A DNA stretch of 64,000 nt from Mycobacterium sp. E796 (GTDB lineage Bacteria; Actinomycetota; Actinomycetes; Mycobacteriales; Mycobacteriaceae), in NCBI RefSeq assembly GCF_001672815.1, contig NZ_LZKK01000260.1, positions 1-64,000 of the forward strand. The letters are read 5' to 3'. Below are positions 13,543-24,258 of this stretch, piece by piece; position 1 is the stretch's first letter, and the number at the start of each line of letters is the position of its first letter. The notes below the pieces were generated by a model that saw only the letters and a list, made by a program, of their open reading frames with translations, did not search any database and had not been told where the DNA came from. The translations under genes and the position numbers were made by a program.

Positions 13543-16500
13543 ATGACTGACATAGACGAATCCCAGGAGAACCTGCCCGCCAAAAAGGCCGAGTTGACCG
13601 TCCCCGAGATGCGCCAATGGCTGCGCAACTACGTCGCCAAGGCCACCGGGCAGTCGCCCGATTCGATCGACGAGTCGGTGCCGATGGTCGAGCTGGGCCT
13701 GTCGTCACGCGACGCGGTGGCGATGGCCGCCGACATCGAAGACATGACCGGTGTCACGCTGTCGGTCGCGGTGGCGTTCCAGCATCCGACCATCGAGTCG
13801 CTGGCGACCCGGATCATCGAGGGCGAGCCCGAACCGGACCTGTCGGACGACGACGTCGTCGACTGGTCGCGCAAAGGCCCCGCTGAGCGCGTCGACATCG
13901 CCGTCGTGGGCCTGGCGACCCGCCTGCCCGGCGACATGAACAGCCCCGAGGAAACCTGGCAGGCGCTGATCGAGGGCCGCGACGCCATCACCGATTTGCC
14001 CGAGGGCCGCTGGGAGGAATTCCTCGACGAGCCGCGGCTGGCCGAGCGGATCGCCAAGGCCCGCACCAAGGGTGGCTACCTGAAGGACATCAAGGGCTTC
14101 GACTCCGAGTTCTTCGCCATCGCCAAGACCGAGGCCGACAACATCGACCCGCAGCAGCGGATGGCGCTCGAGCTGACCTGGGAGGCGCTCGAGCACGCGC
14201 GCATCCCGGCGTCGAGTCTGCGCGGCGAGGCGGTCGGCGTCTTCGTCGGCGTTTCTAACCATGACTACGGCTTCTTGGCCATCTCCGACCCGACCGCCGC
14301 GCACCCGTATGCGATCACCGGTAACTCGCCGTCGATCATCGCGAACCGGGTGTCCTACTTCTACGACTTCCGCGGGCCTTCCGTCGCCGTCGACACCGCG
14401 TGCTCGAGCTCGCTGGTGGCGATCCACCAGGCGGTGCAGGCGCTGCGCAACGGCGAGGCCGACGTCGCGGTGGCCGGCGGCGTCAACGCGCTGATCACGC
14501 CCGCGGTGACGCTCGGTTTCGACGAGATCGGCGCGGTGCTGGCCCCCGACGGCCGGATCAAGTCGTTCTCGTCGGACGCCGACGGCTACACCCGCTCGGA
14601 GGGCGCCGGCATGCTGGTGCTCAAGCGGGTCGACGACGCCCGCCGCGACGGCGACCAGATCCTGGCCGTGATCGCCGGCACCGCGGTCAACCACGACGGC
14701 CGGTCCAACGGCCTGATCGCGCCCAACCAAGACGCGCAGGCGGACGTGCTGCGGCGGGCCTACAAGGACGCCGGCATCGATCCACGCAACGTCGACTACA
14801 TCGAGGCGCACGGCACCGGCACCGTCCTCGGTGACCCGATCGAGGCCGAGGCGCTGGGCCGCGTCGTGGGCAGGGGCCGCCCGGCCGACCGTCCGGCGCT
14901 GCTGGGCGCGGTGAAAACCAATGTGGGACACATGGAGTCGGCCGCCGGCGCGGCCAGCATGGCCAAGGTGGTGCTGGCACTGCAGCACGACAAGCTGCCG
15001 CCCTCGCTCAACTTCGCCGGGCCCAGCCCTTACATCGACTTCGACGCGATGCGCCTGAAAGTGATTGACAAGGCGACCGATTGGCCGCGCTACGGTGGCT
15101 ACGCGCTGGCTGGGGTGTCCAGCTTCGGCTTCGGTGGGGCCAACGCGCACGTGGTGGTGCGCGAGGTCCTGCCCCGCGACGTGATCGAGAAGGAGCCGGA
15201 GCCGCAGCCCGAGGCCGTCGCCGAGGGGGCCTCGGAAACCGCTCAGGCGCCCACGTTCGAGGCGCACTCGCTGCGGTTCGACGACTTCGGCAACATCATC
15301 CCCGACGCGCCCGCGGCCGAGGAGGAAGAGCCCGACCTGCCGGAGGTCACCGAGGAGGCGCTGGAGCTCAAAGCCGCCGCATTGGAAGAGCTTGCGGCGC
15401 AAGAGCTTCCGCCACCGCTCATCCCGCTGGTCGTGTCGGGGTTCCTGACCTCCCGCAAGAAGGCCGCTGCTGCCGAGCTCGCGGACTGGATGGAAAGCCC
15501 CGAGGGCCAGGCGTCGTCGCTGGAATCGATCGGCCGGTCGCTCTCGCGTCGCAACCACGGCCGCTCCCGCGCGGTGGTGCTGGCCCACGACCACGAAGAG
15601 GCCATCAAGGGCCTGCGCGCGATCGCCGAGGGCAAGCAGCGGCCGAACGTGTTCAGCGTCGACGGCCCGGTGAGCAACGGACCGGTGTGGGTGTTGGCCG
15701 GTTTCGGCGCGCAGCACCGCAAGATGGGCAAGAGCCTCTACCTGCGCAACGAGGTCTTCGCCAAGTGGATCGAGAAGGTCGACGCGCTGGTCCAGGACGA
15801 GCTGGGCTACTCGGTGCTCGAGCTGATCCTGGACGACTCGCAGGACTACGGCATCGAGACCACCCAGGTCACCATCTTCGCGATCCAGATCGCGCTGGGC
15901 GAGCTGCTCAAGCATCACGGCGCCAAGCCCGCCGCCGTTGTCGGCCAGTCGCTGGGCGAGGCGGCGTCGGCGTACTTCGCCGGCGGCCTGTCGCTGCGCG
16001 ACGCCACCCGGGCCATCTGCTCGCGCTCGCACCTGATGGGCGAGGGCGAGGCGATGCTGTTCGGTGAGTACATCCGGCTGATGGCGCTGGTGGAATACTC
16101 CGCCGACGAGATCAAGACGGTGTTCTCCGACTACCCCGACCTGGAGGTGTGCGTCTACGCCGCACCCACCCAGACCGTCATCGGCGGGCCGCCCGACCAG
16201 GTGGACGCGATCATCGCCCGCGCGGAGGCCGAGGGCAAGTTCGCCCGCAAGTTCCAGACCAAGGGCGCCAGCCACACCCAGCAGATGGATCCCCTGCTCG
16301 GGGAGCTGGCCGCCGAGCTGCAGGGCATCAAGCCGATGAGCCCGACGTGCGGCATCTACTCGACGGTGCACGAGGGCAGCTACATCAAGCCGGGCAGCGA
16401 GCCGATCCACGACGTGGACTACTGGAAGAAGGGGCTGCGTCATTCCGTCTACTTCACCCACGGAATCCGCAACGCCGTCGACAGCGGGCACACCACCTTC

Positions 16501-18867
16501 GTCGAGCTGGCGCCCAACCCCGTCGCGCTGATGCAGGTCGGCCTGACCACGGCGGACGCCGGGCTGCACGACGCCCAGCTGATCCCGACGCTGGCCCGCA
16601 AGCAGGACGAGGTCGAGTCGATCATCTCGACGCTGGCCCAGCTCTACGTCTACGGCCACGACCTGGACCCCCGCACGCTGTTCACCCGGGCCGCGGGGCC
16701 GCAGGATTACGCGAACATCCCGCCGACCCGGTTCAAGCGCAAGGAGCACTGGCTCGACGTGCAGGTCGCCTCGGGCAGCGGCGCGATCATCATGCCGGGC
16801 AACCACGTCGCGCTGCCGGACGGCCGCCACGTGTGGGAGTACGCGCCCAAGGGCCTGACGGATCTCGCGTCGTTGGTGAAAGCCGCTGCGGCCGAAGTGC
16901 TTCCGGACGCCAAGTTGACCGCCGCCGAGGAGCGGGCCAGGCCGGGGGAGGGCTCCCGGCTGGTGACCACCCTGACGCGGCACCCCGGCGGCGCGTCGGT
17001 TCAGGTGCACGCCCGCATCGACGAGTCGTTCACCCTGGTGTACGACGCGCTGGTGACGCGGGGCGGTGCCGAGTCCGTGCTGCCGGTAGCGGTAGGCGCC
17101 GGTACGGCGATCGAGGCCACGGGGGCAGCCACGCCGGAGGCTCCCTCCGAAGGTCCGGAGGAGGAAGCGCTCAGCGACAGCCTCACCAACCGGTACATGC
17201 CGGCCGGCTTCACCAAATGGTCACCGGACTCGGGCGAGACCATCGCCGATCGGCTCGGCGCCATCGTCGGCGCAGCCATGGGTTACGAGCCCGAGGACCT
17301 GCCGTGGGAGGTGCCGCTGATCGAGCTGGGCCTGGACTCGCTGATGGCGGTGCGAATCAAGAACCGCGTCGAGTACGACTTCGACCTGCCGCCGATCCAG
17401 TTGACCGCGGTGCGCGACGCCAACCTCTACGCCGTCGAGAAGCTGATCGAGTACGCCGTCGAGCACCGCGACGAGGTGCAGCAGCTGGCCGAGCACCAGA
17501 AGACGCAGACGGCCGAGGAGATCGCCAGGGAGCAGGCCGAATTGCTCAGCGGCGCGACGCCCGCGTCGGTGGTGGCGCCGGCCCCGGACCCGCAGGCCGA
17601 GCCGCAGACGCAAGCGCCCCCGGCCTCGGACCTTCCGATCCCACCGCCGCCGACCAACCCGTCTGGACCGGCCGGGCCGGCCGGGAATGGGACAACCAAC
17701 GGCGGCCAGCCGAACCTGGCCGGCGCGGCCGAGGCGCTCAACCAGCAGGCGGTCGCGCAGGCGCTCAACTCCGATGTGCCGCCGCGCGACGCGGCCGAGC
17801 GGGTCGCGTTCGCCACGTGGGCGATCGTGACCGGCAAGTCCCCGGGCGGCATCTTCAACCCGCTGCCCAAGCTGGACGCCGACGCCGCCGCCAAGATGGC
17901 GCAACGGCTTTCGGAGCGCGCCGAGGGGCCGATCACCGCCGAGGACGTGCTGGCGTCGGAGAACATCGAGGCGCTGGCCGAGAAGGTGCGCGAGCACCTG
18001 GAGGCGGGCGTGGTCGACGGTTTCGTGCGCACCCTGCGGGCGCGCCCGGAGGGCAGCACGCGGACACCGGTGTTCGTGTTCCACCCGGCCGGCGGCTCGA
18101 CGGTGGTCTACGAGCCGCTGCTCAACCGGTTGCCGGCGGACACGCCGATGTACGGGCTTGAGCGGGTCGAGGGCACGATCGAAGAGCGTGCGGCGCAATA
18201 CGTTCCGAAGCTGATCGAGATGCAGGGCGACGGACCCTACATCCTGGCCGGTTGGTCTCTGGGCGGCGTGCTGGCCTACGCGTGCGCGATCGGGCTGAAG
18301 CGACTGGGCAAGGACGTCGAGTGGGTCGGCCTGATCGACGCGGTGCGTGCGGGCGAGGAGGTTCCGCAGACCAAGGAGGAGATCCGCAAGCGCTGGGACC
18401 GCTACGCCCGGTTCGCCGAGAAGACGTTCAACGTCACCATTCCGGAGATCCCCTACGAGCATCTCGAGCAGCTCGACGACGAGGGCCAGATCAAGTTCGT
18501 GCTGGAGGCAGTCAGCCAGAGCGGGGTGCAGATCCCGGCCGGGATCATCGAGCACCAGCGCACGTCGTACCTGGACAACCGGGCAATCGACACCGCCCAG
18601 ATCCAGCCGTACGACGGGCACGTCACGCTCTACATGGCCGATCGCTACCATGACGACGCGATCATGTTCGAGCCGCGCTACGCCACCCGCAAGCCGGACG
18701 GCGGTTGGGGGGAGTACGTGTCCGACCTCGAGATCGTGCCGATCGGTGGCGAGCACATCCAGGCCATCGACGAGCCGATCATCGCGAAGGTCGGTGCGCA
18801 CATGACCCAGGCGCTGAACAAGATCGACGCCGAACGGCAGCAGGACAAGTCCGAACAGGTTAGGTAG
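13543..18867 (+). CDS. pks13: Polyketide synthase Pks13 (mycolate condensase)
   Basis: Type I PKS (1774 aa) that condenses the meromycolyl chain from FadD32 with a carboxylated C22-26 acyl-CoA to give the alpha-alkyl beta-ketoacyl precursor of mycolic acids. Domains in order: N-terminal ACP (Ser55 in LGLSS), ketosynthase (Cys287 in DTACSSS; His motifs EAHGTGT and NVGHMES), acyltransferase (Ser803 in GQSLGEA), C-terminal ACP (Ser1266 in LGLDSLMA), a Pro/Ala-rich linker (about 1370-1430), and a thioesterase (Ser1572 in GWSLGG). The linker makes it somewhat longer than the M. tuberculosis protein (about 1733 aa). Essential target in M. tuberculosis. Confidence 0.99.
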   Translation: MTDIDESQENLPAKKAELTVPEMRQWLRNYVAKATGQSPDSIDESVPMVELGLSSRDAVAMAADIEDMTGVTLSVAVAFQHPTIESLATRIIEGEPEPDLSDDDVVDWSRKGPAERVDIAVVGLATRLPGDMNSPEETWQALIEGRDAITDLPEGRWEEFLDEPRLAERIAKARTKGGYLKDIKGFDSEFFAIAKTEADNIDPQQRMALELTWEALEHARIPASSLRGEAVGVFVGVSNHDYGFLAISDPTAAHPYAITGNSPSIIANRVSYFYDFRGPSVAVDTACSSSLVAIHQAVQALRNGEADVAVAGGVNALITPAVTLGFDEIGAVLAPDGRIKSFSSDADGYTRSEGAGMLVLKRVDDARRDGDQILAVIAGTAVNHDGRSNGLIAPNQDAQADVLRRAYKDAGIDPRNVDYIEAHGTGTVLGDPIEAEALGRVVGRGRPADRPALLGAVKTNVGHMESAAGAASMAKVVLALQHDKLPPSLNFAGPSPYIDFDAMRLKVIDKATDWPRYGGYALAGVSSFGFGGANAHVVVREVLPRDVIEKEPEPQPEAVAEGASETAQAPTFEAHSLRFDDFGNIIPDAPAAEEEEPDLPEVTEEALELKAAALEELAAQELPPPLIPLVVSGFLTSRKKAAAAELADWMESPEGQASSLESIGRSLSRRNHGRSRAVVLAHDHEEAIKGLRAIAEGKQRPNVFSVDGPVSNGPVWVLAGFGAQHRKMGKSLYLRNEVFAKWIEKVDALVQDELGYSVLELILDDSQDYGIETTQVTIFAIQIALGELLKHHGAKPAAVVGQSLGEAASAYFAGGLSLRDATRAICSRSHLMGEGEAMLFGEYIRLMALVEYSADEIKTVFSDYPDLEVCVYAAPTQTVIGGPPDQVDAIIARAEAEGKFARKFQTKGASHTQQMDPLLGELAAELQGIKPMSPTCGIYSTVHEGSYIKPGSEPIHDVDYWKKGLRHSVYFTHGIRNAVDSGHTTFVELAPNPVALMQVGLTTADAGLHDAQLIPTLARKQDEVESIISTLAQLYVYGHDLDPRTLFTRAAGPQDYANIPPTRFKRKEHWLDVQVASGSGAIIMPGNHVALPDGRHVWEYAPKGLTDLASLVKAAAAEVLPDAKLTAAEERARPGEGSRLVTTLTRHPGGASVQVHARIDESFTLVYDALVTRGGAESVLPVAVGAGTAIEATGAATPEAPSEGPEEEALSDSLTNRYMPAGFTKWSPDSGETIADRLGAIVGAAMGYEPEDLPWEVPLIELGLDSLMAVRIKNRVEYDFDLPPIQLTAVRDANLYAVEKLIEYAVEHRDEVQQLAEHQKTQTAEEIAREQAELLSGATPASVVAPAPDPQAEPQTQAPPASDLPIPPPPTNPSGPAGPAGNGTTNGGQPNLAGAAEALNQQAVAQALNSDVPPRDAAERVAFATWAIVTGKSPGGIFNPLPKLDADAAAKMAQRLSERAEGPITAEDVLASENIEALAEKVREHLEAGVVDGFVRTLRARPEGSTRTPVFVFHPAGGSTVVYEPLLNRLPADTPMYGLERVEGTIEERAAQYVPKLIEMQGDGPYILAGWSLGGVLAYACAIGLKRLGKDVEWVGLIDAVRAGEEVPQTKEEIRKRWDRYARFAEKTFNVTIPEIPYEHLEQLDDEGQIKFVLEAVSQSGVQIPAGIIEHQRTSYLDNRAIDTAQIQPYDGHVTLYMADRYHDDAIMFEPRYATRKPDGGWGEYVSDLEIVPIGGEHIQAIDEPIIAKVGAHMTQALNKIDAERQQDKSEQVR

Positions 18868-18874
18868 GCAAGTA

Positions 18875-20455
18875 GTGACGGAGACCGTGCCAGCTCCAGC
18901 GCCCGTTCAGCACACCACTGCGGAGAAGTTGGCCGAGCTGCACGCTCGCCTCGAACTCGCCAAGGAACCCGGCGGCGAGAAGGCCGCCGCCAAGCGCGAC
19001 AAGAAGGGCATCCCGAGCGCCCGCGCGCGGGTACACGCGCTGGTCGATCCCGGCACCTTCTTCGAAGTCGGGGCGCTGGCCAAGACGCCTAACGACCCGA
19101 ACGCGCTCTACGGCGACGGCTGCGTCACCGGCCACGGCATGATCGACGGCCGCCCGGTGGGAGTGTTCTCCCACGACCAGACCGTGTTCCAGGGCACCGT
19201 CGGCGAGATGTTCGGCCGCAAGGTGGCCCGGCTGATGGAATGGTGCGCGATGGTCGGGTGCCCGATCATCGGCATCCAGGACTCCGGCGGCGCCCGCATC
19301 CAGGACGCGGTCACCTCGCTGGCGTGGTACGCCGAGCTGGGCCGGCGCCACGAGGCGCTGTCCGGCCTAGTGCCGCAGATCTCCCTCATCTTCGGCAAAT
19401 GCGCTGGGGGAGCGGTGTATTCGCCGATCCAGGATGACCTGCTCGTCTCGGTGCGCGATCAGGGCTACTTCTTCGTGACGGGGCCGGACGTGATCCGGGA
19501 GGTCACCGGCGAGGACGTCACCCTCGACGAGCTCGGCGGCTCCGACGCGCAGGCCCGCTACGGCAACATCCACCAGGTCGTCGACTCCGAGGCCGAGGCG
19601 TTCCAGTACGTGCGCGACTTCCTGTCGTTCCTGCCGTCCAACTGCTTCGACAAGCCGCCGATCGTCAACCCCGGGCTGGAGCCGGAGATCACGCCGACCG
19701 ATCTGGAGCTCGACTCGATCGTGCCGGACTCCGACAACATGGCCTACGACATGCACGAGATCCTGCTGCGGATCTTCGACGACGGCGACTTCCTCGAGGT
19801 TGCCGCGCAGCACGGGCCGGCCATCATCACCGGCTACGCCCGGGTCGACGGGCGCCCGGTCGGCGTGGTCGCCAACCAACCGATGCACCTGTCCGGATCC
19901 ATCGACAACGAGGCCTCCGACAAGGCGGCCCGGTTCATCCGGTTCTGCGACGCGTTCAACATTCCGCTGGTCTTCGTCGTGGACACGCCGGGCTTCCTGC
20001 CGGGCGCCGAAGAGGAGAAGCGGGGCATCATCAAGCGCGGCGGCCGGTTCCTGTACTCGGTCGTCGAGGCCGACGTGCCGAAGGTGACGATCACGATCCG
20101 CAAGTCCTATGGCGGCGCCTACGCCGTGATGGGTTCCCGGCAGCTGACCGCGGACTTCAACTTCGCCTGGCCGACCGCCCGCATCGCGGTGATCGGCGCC
20201 GAGGGCGCCGCCCAGCTGTTGATGAAGCGGTTCCCGGACCCGACGACGCCCGAGGCGCAGCAGATCAAGAAGGACTTCATCGAGGGCTACAACCTCAACA
20301 TGGCGATCCCGTGGACCGCCGCCGAGCGAGGCTTCATCGACGCGGTCATCGATCCGCACCAGACGCGGCTGCTGCTGCGCAAGTCGATGCACCTGCTGCG
20401 CGACAAGCAGTTGTGGTTCCGCGTCGCACGCAAGCACGGCCTGATCCCGGTCTAG
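18875..20455 (+). CDS. accD4: Acyl-CoA carboxylase carboxyltransferase subunit AccD4
   Basis: Carboxyltransferase beta subunit (526 aa) that, with AccA3/AccD5/AccE5, carboxylates the long acyl-CoA extender used by Pks13. GTG 18875 lies 7 nt after the pks13 stop. Crotonase-like N and C halves are visible, with [13 protein letters not shown] and [11 protein letters not shown] in the N half and VDTPGFLPG and [12 protein letters not shown] in the C half. Last gene of the fadD32-pks13-accD4 operon, closed by a 20-bp hairpin. In H37Rv an insertion element lies between accD4 and fadE35; here the two genes converge directly. Confidence 0.98.
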   Translation: MTETVPAPAPVQHTTAEKLAELHARLELAKEPGGEKAAAKRDKKGIPSARARVHALVDPGTFFEVGALAKTPNDPNALYGDGCVTGHGMIDGRPVGVFSHDQTVFQGTVGEMFGRKVARLMEWCAMVGCPIIGIQDSGGARIQDAVTSLAWYAELGRRHEALSGLVPQISLIFGKCAGGAVYSPIQDDLLVSVRDQGYFFVTGPDVIREVTGEDVTLDELGGSDAQARYGNIHQVVDSEAEAFQYVRDFLSFLPSNCFDKPPIVNPGLEPEITPTDLELDSIVPDSDNMAYDMHEILLRIFDDGDFLEVAAQHGPAIITGYARVDGRPVGVVANQPMHLSGSIDNEASDKAARFIRFCDAFNIPLVFVVDTPGFLPGAEEEKRGIIKRGGRFLYSVVEADVPKVTITIRKSYGGAYAVMGSRQLTADFNFAWPTARIAVIGAEGAAQLLMKRFPDPTTPEAQQIKKDFIEGYNLNMAIPWTAAERGFIDAVIDPHQTRLLLRKSMHLLRDKQLWFRVARKHGLIPV

Positions 20456-20462
20456 GTCTTCG

Positions 20463-20522
20463 GCGAGCAGACGCAAAATCGCCCATTCGACAACGAAATT
20501 GTGCGATTTTGCGTCTGCTCGC
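20463..20522. terminator. Perfect 20-bp hairpin between convergent accD4 and fadE35
   Basis: Bases 20463-20482 and 20503-20522 are perfectly complementary (20 bp) around a 20-nt loop. The stem contains AAAA/TTTT so that each strand ends in a short T run within the stem. It sits 7 nt after the accD4 stop and ends 1 nt before the fadE35 stop codon, so it can terminate transcription from both sides. Confidence 0.88.
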
Positions 20523-20523
20523 G

Positions 20524-22320
20524 CTATATCCGCAGCGCCCCGTCCACTAACTCCTCGAACCGATCCAGCGCCTCGTCGGGTTCGTCCTCGATGCCGCGCA
20601 GCGGGCCCCGGTCGGCGAGGTAGCGCCGCGAGTACAGCCGCGCGACGAGCGCCTTGCGCTCCCCGCCGCGGGTCTCCCGTTCCCACGCGGCCTGCTCGGT
20701 GAGCAGCGCGCCCGCGTAGACGTCGCCCATGAATTGGGCCAGCGGGAACAGCCGCGCCTCGGCGACTTGCCGGTCGAGCTTGCTCCACGCCGTGATCGCC
20801 GCGTCCAGGTCCTCGATGCGCCCGGCCACCAGGCGGGTGGTCTCGTCGTCGTCGGAAACCGACACCGCGTCGCGCAGCCGCGCCAGCAGCGTCTCGTGCG
20901 CGCGGGACTGCTCGATGCCGCGCCGCACATCGAGGCACAGGATGTTGTCGGGACCCTCCCAGATCGTGTTCACCTGCGCGTCGCGCAGCAGCCGGGCCAC
21001 CGGCCAGGTCTCGATATAGCCGTTGCCGCCGTGGATTTCGATCGCGTCCGATGCCGCGGTGATGCCCAGCCGGCACACCTTGAGTTTGGTGACGGGCACC
21101 GCGATGCGCTGGCGCATGCCGCGGGGCTGCCGATGGTTGGTGGCGCCGGTGCCGTCGAAGACGAGCGCGAGTGCGGCCTCGACGTCCACGATCATCTCGG
21201 CGAGCTTGCGCCGCATCAACGGTTTGTCGATGAGCGCCCCGCCGAACGCGTGCCGCTGCCGGGCATAACACAGCGATTCCACCAGGGCGCGACGGGCATT
21301 GGCGAGACCGAACAGGGCGATGCCGAGGCGCGCGGCGTTGGTCAGCTCCATCATGCGGCCGAGCCCCTTGCCGTCGGATGGCCCCGCGTCCGAGCTGGGT
21401 TCGTCGGACAGCAGGAACGCCTCCGCGTCGACGAACTCGACCTCGCCCGAGGCCACCGACCGGGTGCCGAGCTTGTCCTTGAGCCGGCGCACCCGGACCC
21501 CGTTGCGCGAACCGTCGCGGCGGTTGCGCAACACGAGGAAATTCGCGACGCCGCGCGAATTGTCCGGGGCGCCTTCCGGTTTGGCCAGCACCACGAACGC
21601 CTCGCCCGCGCAATTGGACGCGAACCACTTGAACCCGTTGAGAATCCAGGCTCCCCCGTTTTCGCCGCTGCCGCGTCGAGCCGTCGTCTCCAGCGCGCCC
21701 AGGTCAGACCCGCCGGTGCGTTCGGTCAGCAACTGCGCCGTCTCCCCCGCCCACTCACCGGAGGCGAACTTGGCCAGCACGTGCTCGCGCACGTCGGCCG
21801 GCGCGTACGCGGCCACCAGGGATTGGACCATGCCGCCCCCGGTGCCCAGGGCGCAGCCCATCCCGATGTCGGCCTGGTTCAACAGGTAGTTGGACGCGAA
21901 CAGGGCCAGGCCCGAGCTGACCTTGGCGGCCCGCGCGTCGCTGCGCAGGGCCTGCTGGGCGTCCAGCACCGCGCGCTTGGACTGCGTGAACGACGTCGGC
22001 ATGACCACCTGGCTGATGTCGTGTCCCCACCGGTCGTAGCGCTCGAGCCGCGGCGGGTTGCGGTCGGTCTCCTCGGCCCACCGCGCCACCGGGCCGCCCA
22101 TCAGGTCGCCCATCCGCGCCAAATGAGGCTCCACCACAGCCAATTCGTTGGCCTGTAGGTAGTAGGCCATCGTGGACTGCAGGGTCGGATCCGTGCGATA
22201 CCAATTTAGGCCCACCGCGCCTCTGTAGTTCTCGGTCCGGTAGCGGCGCGACTTTTCCTCGCTGGAGAAGGGCAGCCGGTCCACGCCCTCTGACCCGTAC
22301 TGCGGGTCGTATTCGCTCAT
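20524..22320 (-). CDS. fadE35: Acyl-CoA dehydrogenase FadE35
   Basis: Flavin-dependent acyl-CoA dehydrogenase of the AidB-like branch (598 aa). Visible: FAD-binding LTERTGGSDLGALETTA, the WFASNCAGEAFVVLAKPEG region, and C-terminal CRLGITAASDAIEIHGGNGYIE with the glycine-rich loop. The substrate is unknown; the position beside accD4 suggests lipid metabolism but is not proof. Lies 12 nt downstream of the FHA gene on the same strand, so the membrane protein, FHA protein and FadE35 probably form one operon. It ends at the shared hairpin. Confidence 0.93.
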   Translation of the reverse strand: MSEYDPQYGSEGVDRLPFSSEEKSRRYRTENYRGAVGLNWYRTDPTLQSTMAYYLQANELAVVEPHLARMGDLMGGPVARWAEETDRNPPRLERYDRWGHDISQVVMPTSFTQSKRAVLDAQQALRSDARAAKVSSGLALFASNYLLNQADIGMGCALGTGGGMVQSLVAAYAPADVREHVLAKFASGEWAGETAQLLTERTGGSDLGALETTARRGSGENGGAWILNGFKWFASNCAGEAFVVLAKPEGAPDNSRGVANFLVLRNRRDGSRNGVRVRRLKDKLGTRSVASGEVEFVDAEAFLLSDEPSSDAGPSDGKGLGRMMELTNAARLGIALFGLANARRALVESLCYARQRHAFGGALIDKPLMRRKLAEMIVDVEAALALVFDGTGATNHRQPRGMRQRIAVPVTKLKVCRLGITAASDAIEIHGGNGYIETWPVARLLRDAQVNTIWEGPDNILCLDVRRGIEQSRAHETLLARLRDAVSVSDDDETTRLVAGRIEDLDAAITAWSKLDRQVAEARLFPLAQFMGDVYAGALLTEQAAWERETRGGERKALVARLYSRRYLADRGPLRGIEDEPDEALDRFEELVDGALRI

Positions 22321-22332
22321 TCCGCGACGGTA

Positions 22333-22749
22333 TTACCCCGGCGCCGGTCCCGCCACGAAAATCAGGCGGAAATTGCCGATCCGGACCTCGTCACCGTTGG
22401 TCAGCACCGCGGTGTCGACGGGCTTGCGGTTGAGGTAGGTCTTGTTCAGGCTGCCCAAGTCGACGACGTGGAATTTGCCGTGCTCTCTTCGAAATTCGGC
22501 GTGGCGGCGGCTGACGGTGATGTCGTCGAGGAAGATGTCGCTGGCGGGATGGCGGCCGGCGGACATCACCGCCCGATCCAGCTGGTATTGCGATCCGGCG
22601 TTGGGACCCCGCTTCACGATGAGCATGCCGATGCCGCTCTGCAGCGTTTGCATGTCCTCCACCACCGCGTCGGCGACCGCGTCGAACGCGTCGGTGCGCA
22701 GCGGCGAGGCAAGATGCCCCGTGGTTTCGTCGGGCGCGGGCTCGGTCAC
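22333..22749 (-). CDS. GarA-like FHA-domain protein
   Basis: Small FHA protein (138 aa). The GTG at 22749 overlaps the preceding stop as GTGA, deciding the start. The core (VKRGPNAGSQYQLD, SAGRHPASDIFLDD, VSRRHAEF, TNGDEVRIGNFRLIF) closely resembles GarA, which in mycobacteria is phosphorylated on an N-terminal ETT(S) motif and controls TCA-cycle enzymes. An ETT motif (Thr9/Thr10) is present here too. Odd: the usual NGT loop reads LNKTYLN, with Lys in place of Gly. Whether it binds phosphothreonine or acts as a GarA paralogue is untested. Couples translationally to the membrane gene upstream and lies 12 nt before fadE35. Confidence 0.85.
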   Translation of the reverse strand: MTEPAPDETTGHLASPLRTDAFDAVADAVVEDMQTLQSGIGMLIVKRGPNAGSQYQLDRAVMSAGRHPASDIFLDDITVSRRHAEFRREHGKFHVVDLGSLNKTYLNRKPVDTAVLTNGDEVRIGNFRLIFVAGPAPG

Positions 22750-23207
22750 GCGGCGCGCCGAAGATCGGGGTTCGTCGTCGCCCCCTGGTGCTTTGGCTTG
22801 TCGGCGACCGGGGCCCAGCCGGCGTAGGTCAGATACAGTCCGACCAGTGCGAAGGCCACGCAGGCCGCCACCCACCAGCCTTGCTCGCCGATCATCCGGT
22901 TGGCCGCAGACACAAACACCTGGGGAAAGGCGAACAGCAGGAGTCCGCGCAGGGTGATCAGCCACCCCAGCAGGGAGACGGTGACCGCCGCGGCGCCGCG
23001 CCAGTAGGGATGTGCGGCGACGACGAAGAGACCGAACAGCAGGATGAACGCGCCGGTCACCCAGGTCCACAGCGAATTCGCCTCGAACTGCGACAGCAGC
23101 GTCTGCATGTCGCCGGCCCGGGCGATGGCTGTGGCGTCGACGATGACCAGGAATGGACCCAACGCGCGGGCGAACAGGCGCGTCCGGGCCTGCGTTGAAG
23201 CGTCCAT
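22746..23207 (-). CDS. Small four-helix membrane protein, function unknown
   Basis: Product of 153 aa; ATG 23207 follows GGAGGC. About four hydrophobic segments: an N-terminal one around FLVIVDATAIA, then WVTGAFILLFGLFVVAA, AAAVTVSLLGWLITLRGLLL and WVAACVAFALVGLYLTYAGW, followed by a short charged tail. I do not recognise a named family. First gene of the presumed operon with the FHA protein (4-nt overlap) and FadE35. Confidence 0.8.
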   Translation of the reverse strand: MDASTQARTRLFARALGPFLVIVDATAIARAGDMQTLLSQFEANSLWTWVTGAFILLFGLFVVAAHPYWRGAAAVTVSLLGWLITLRGLLLFAFPQVFVSAANRMIGEQGWWVAACVAFALVGLYLTYAGWAPVADKPKHQGATTNPDLRRAA

Positions 23208-23380
23208 GATCGTGCCTCCGTTCCCGATTTCTGTATCCGACCATCCGGCCGAACGCCGAGATAGGGACCGAAGTCCCGTCCGCCCGGGGCGTTCGTCCCC
23301 GCTGCCCCTTCCCTGAAAGCCGGCCGCGGCGCATGATCGGCACCATCGGACTACTCGGTCAGCGATCAGGGAGGTCGATG

Positions 23381-23617
23381 ATGAAAGCCGATGTGGGTGA
23401 CTGGCTCGTGATCAAGGGCACCACGACCGAATTGGCGGATCAGCGCGGCGAAATCACGGAGGTCCGCGGCGCCGACGGCGCGCCGCCGTACGTGGTGCGC
23501 TGGACGAGCGGCCACGTGGCCACGGTGTTTCCCGGCTCCGACGCGCTCGTCGTCAGCGCGGCCGAACAACACGCCGACCGAAGGGGTTATACCGGCGCCA
23601 GGAATTCTGACGTATAG
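23381..23617 (+). CDS. DUF1918-domain protein
   Basis: Small protein (78 aa) with the DUF1918 pattern: KADVGDWLVIKG, then GEITEVRGADGAPPYVVRW and GHVATVFPG. GGGAGG at 23369-23374 supports ATG 23381 (or the adjacent ATG 23378). The family is widespread in Actinobacteria with no known activity. The last 31 bp run into the 3' end of the convergent exported-protein gene, so its C-terminal tail is unusual. Confidence 0.85.
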   Translation: MKADVGDWLVIKGTTTELADQRGEITEVRGADGAPPYVVRWTSGHVATVFPGSDALVVSAAEQHADRRGYTGARNSDV

Positions 23618-24093
23618 AACTCGGCCGGGTTTTGCGAGTTCGGGTTTGCCCGCTCGACAATCACCCAGACGCCCGTCGTGCCGGGCCGAATGCTGTCCGA
23701 AACGGTGACCGTTGCGTTGCCCGCCGCGTCGGCGTCCATTCCGCTGAACGCGGTGCCGGGGTCACCGGGGCCACACGTGGCCGACGATGGGCGGGGCTCC
23801 TGGATGAGGCCGACGTCGAAATGGGTGCCCGGCTCGTTGGGAACCGTCACGTGCACCTGAGCGACGGCCCTTGACCCCGTGGTGCTTATGACGGCCGCAC
23901 CGTCACCAAGCAGCGCCCGCGGCACCGTCGGCGCCGTGGTCACCAGGCTGAAATCGCAACGCCGCTCGGAGCTGTCCAGCGCGACCCGGGTGCCGCTTTC
24001 GGCAGTCGCGGCGGCGATTTCGAATGTCGCCGCCGGGGAGATCACGACGGCAATCGCCGCGGTAAATGTCCCTAAGCGTGTCAGCGTGTGCAT
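23587..24093 (-). CDS. Exported protein of unknown function
   Basis: Product of 168 aa with a clear signal peptide (MHTLTRLGTFTAAIAVVIS, Ala-rich to about residue 30). The mature part is Ser/Thr-rich with two cysteines (ERRCDF and SATCGPG), which may form a disulfide, and looks beta-rich. AAAGGTG upstream of ATG 24093 is a fair ribosome site. I do not recognise the family. It lies downstream of embB on the same strand but is separated by 165 bp of AT-rich DNA, so it probably has its own promoter. Confidence 0.78.
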   Translation of the reverse strand: MHTLTRLGTFTAAIAVVISPAATFEIAAATAESGTRVALDSSERRCDFSLVTTAPTVPRALLGDGAAVISTTGSRAVAQVHVTVPNEPGTHFDVGLIQEPRPSSATCGPGDPGTAFSGMDADAAGNATVTVSDSIRPGTTGVWVIVERANPNSQNPAEFYTSEFLAPV

Positions 24094-24258
24094 CGGGTCA
24101 CCTTTTTAACGGTTGTGTTAGTTACCTCACAGGGGCAGTAGTTATTGACACGCGGCGCGCGAAATTAAACATTTGCTGCGGAATTACTCAAACGTAAATT
24201 CCGAGCGCGCTATTTGACTAATGGCAAATTAATGGCAGGCGACCGCAAAACCGTTTAA
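24094..24258. promoter_or_regulatory. AT-rich spacer between embB and the exported-protein gene
   Basis: This 165-bp stretch is much more AT-rich than its surroundings. It contains an imperfect inverted repeat near 24180-24202 (GGAATTAC/GTAAATTCC around a 6-nt loop) that could help end embB transcription, and it must carry the promoter of the leftward exported-protein gene. No gene seen. Confidence 0.45.

Noticed and set aside
13705-17010. 1101-residue open frame on the minus strand inside pks13
   Set aside because: Arg/His/Gly-rich shadow frame produced by high GC at third positions; it has no motifs, while pks13 on the + strand is unmistakable.
22750-23346. Extended frame fused to the FHA protein
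   Set aside because: It runs through the membrane-protein gene in another frame; the GTGA overlap at 22746-22749 marks the real junction.
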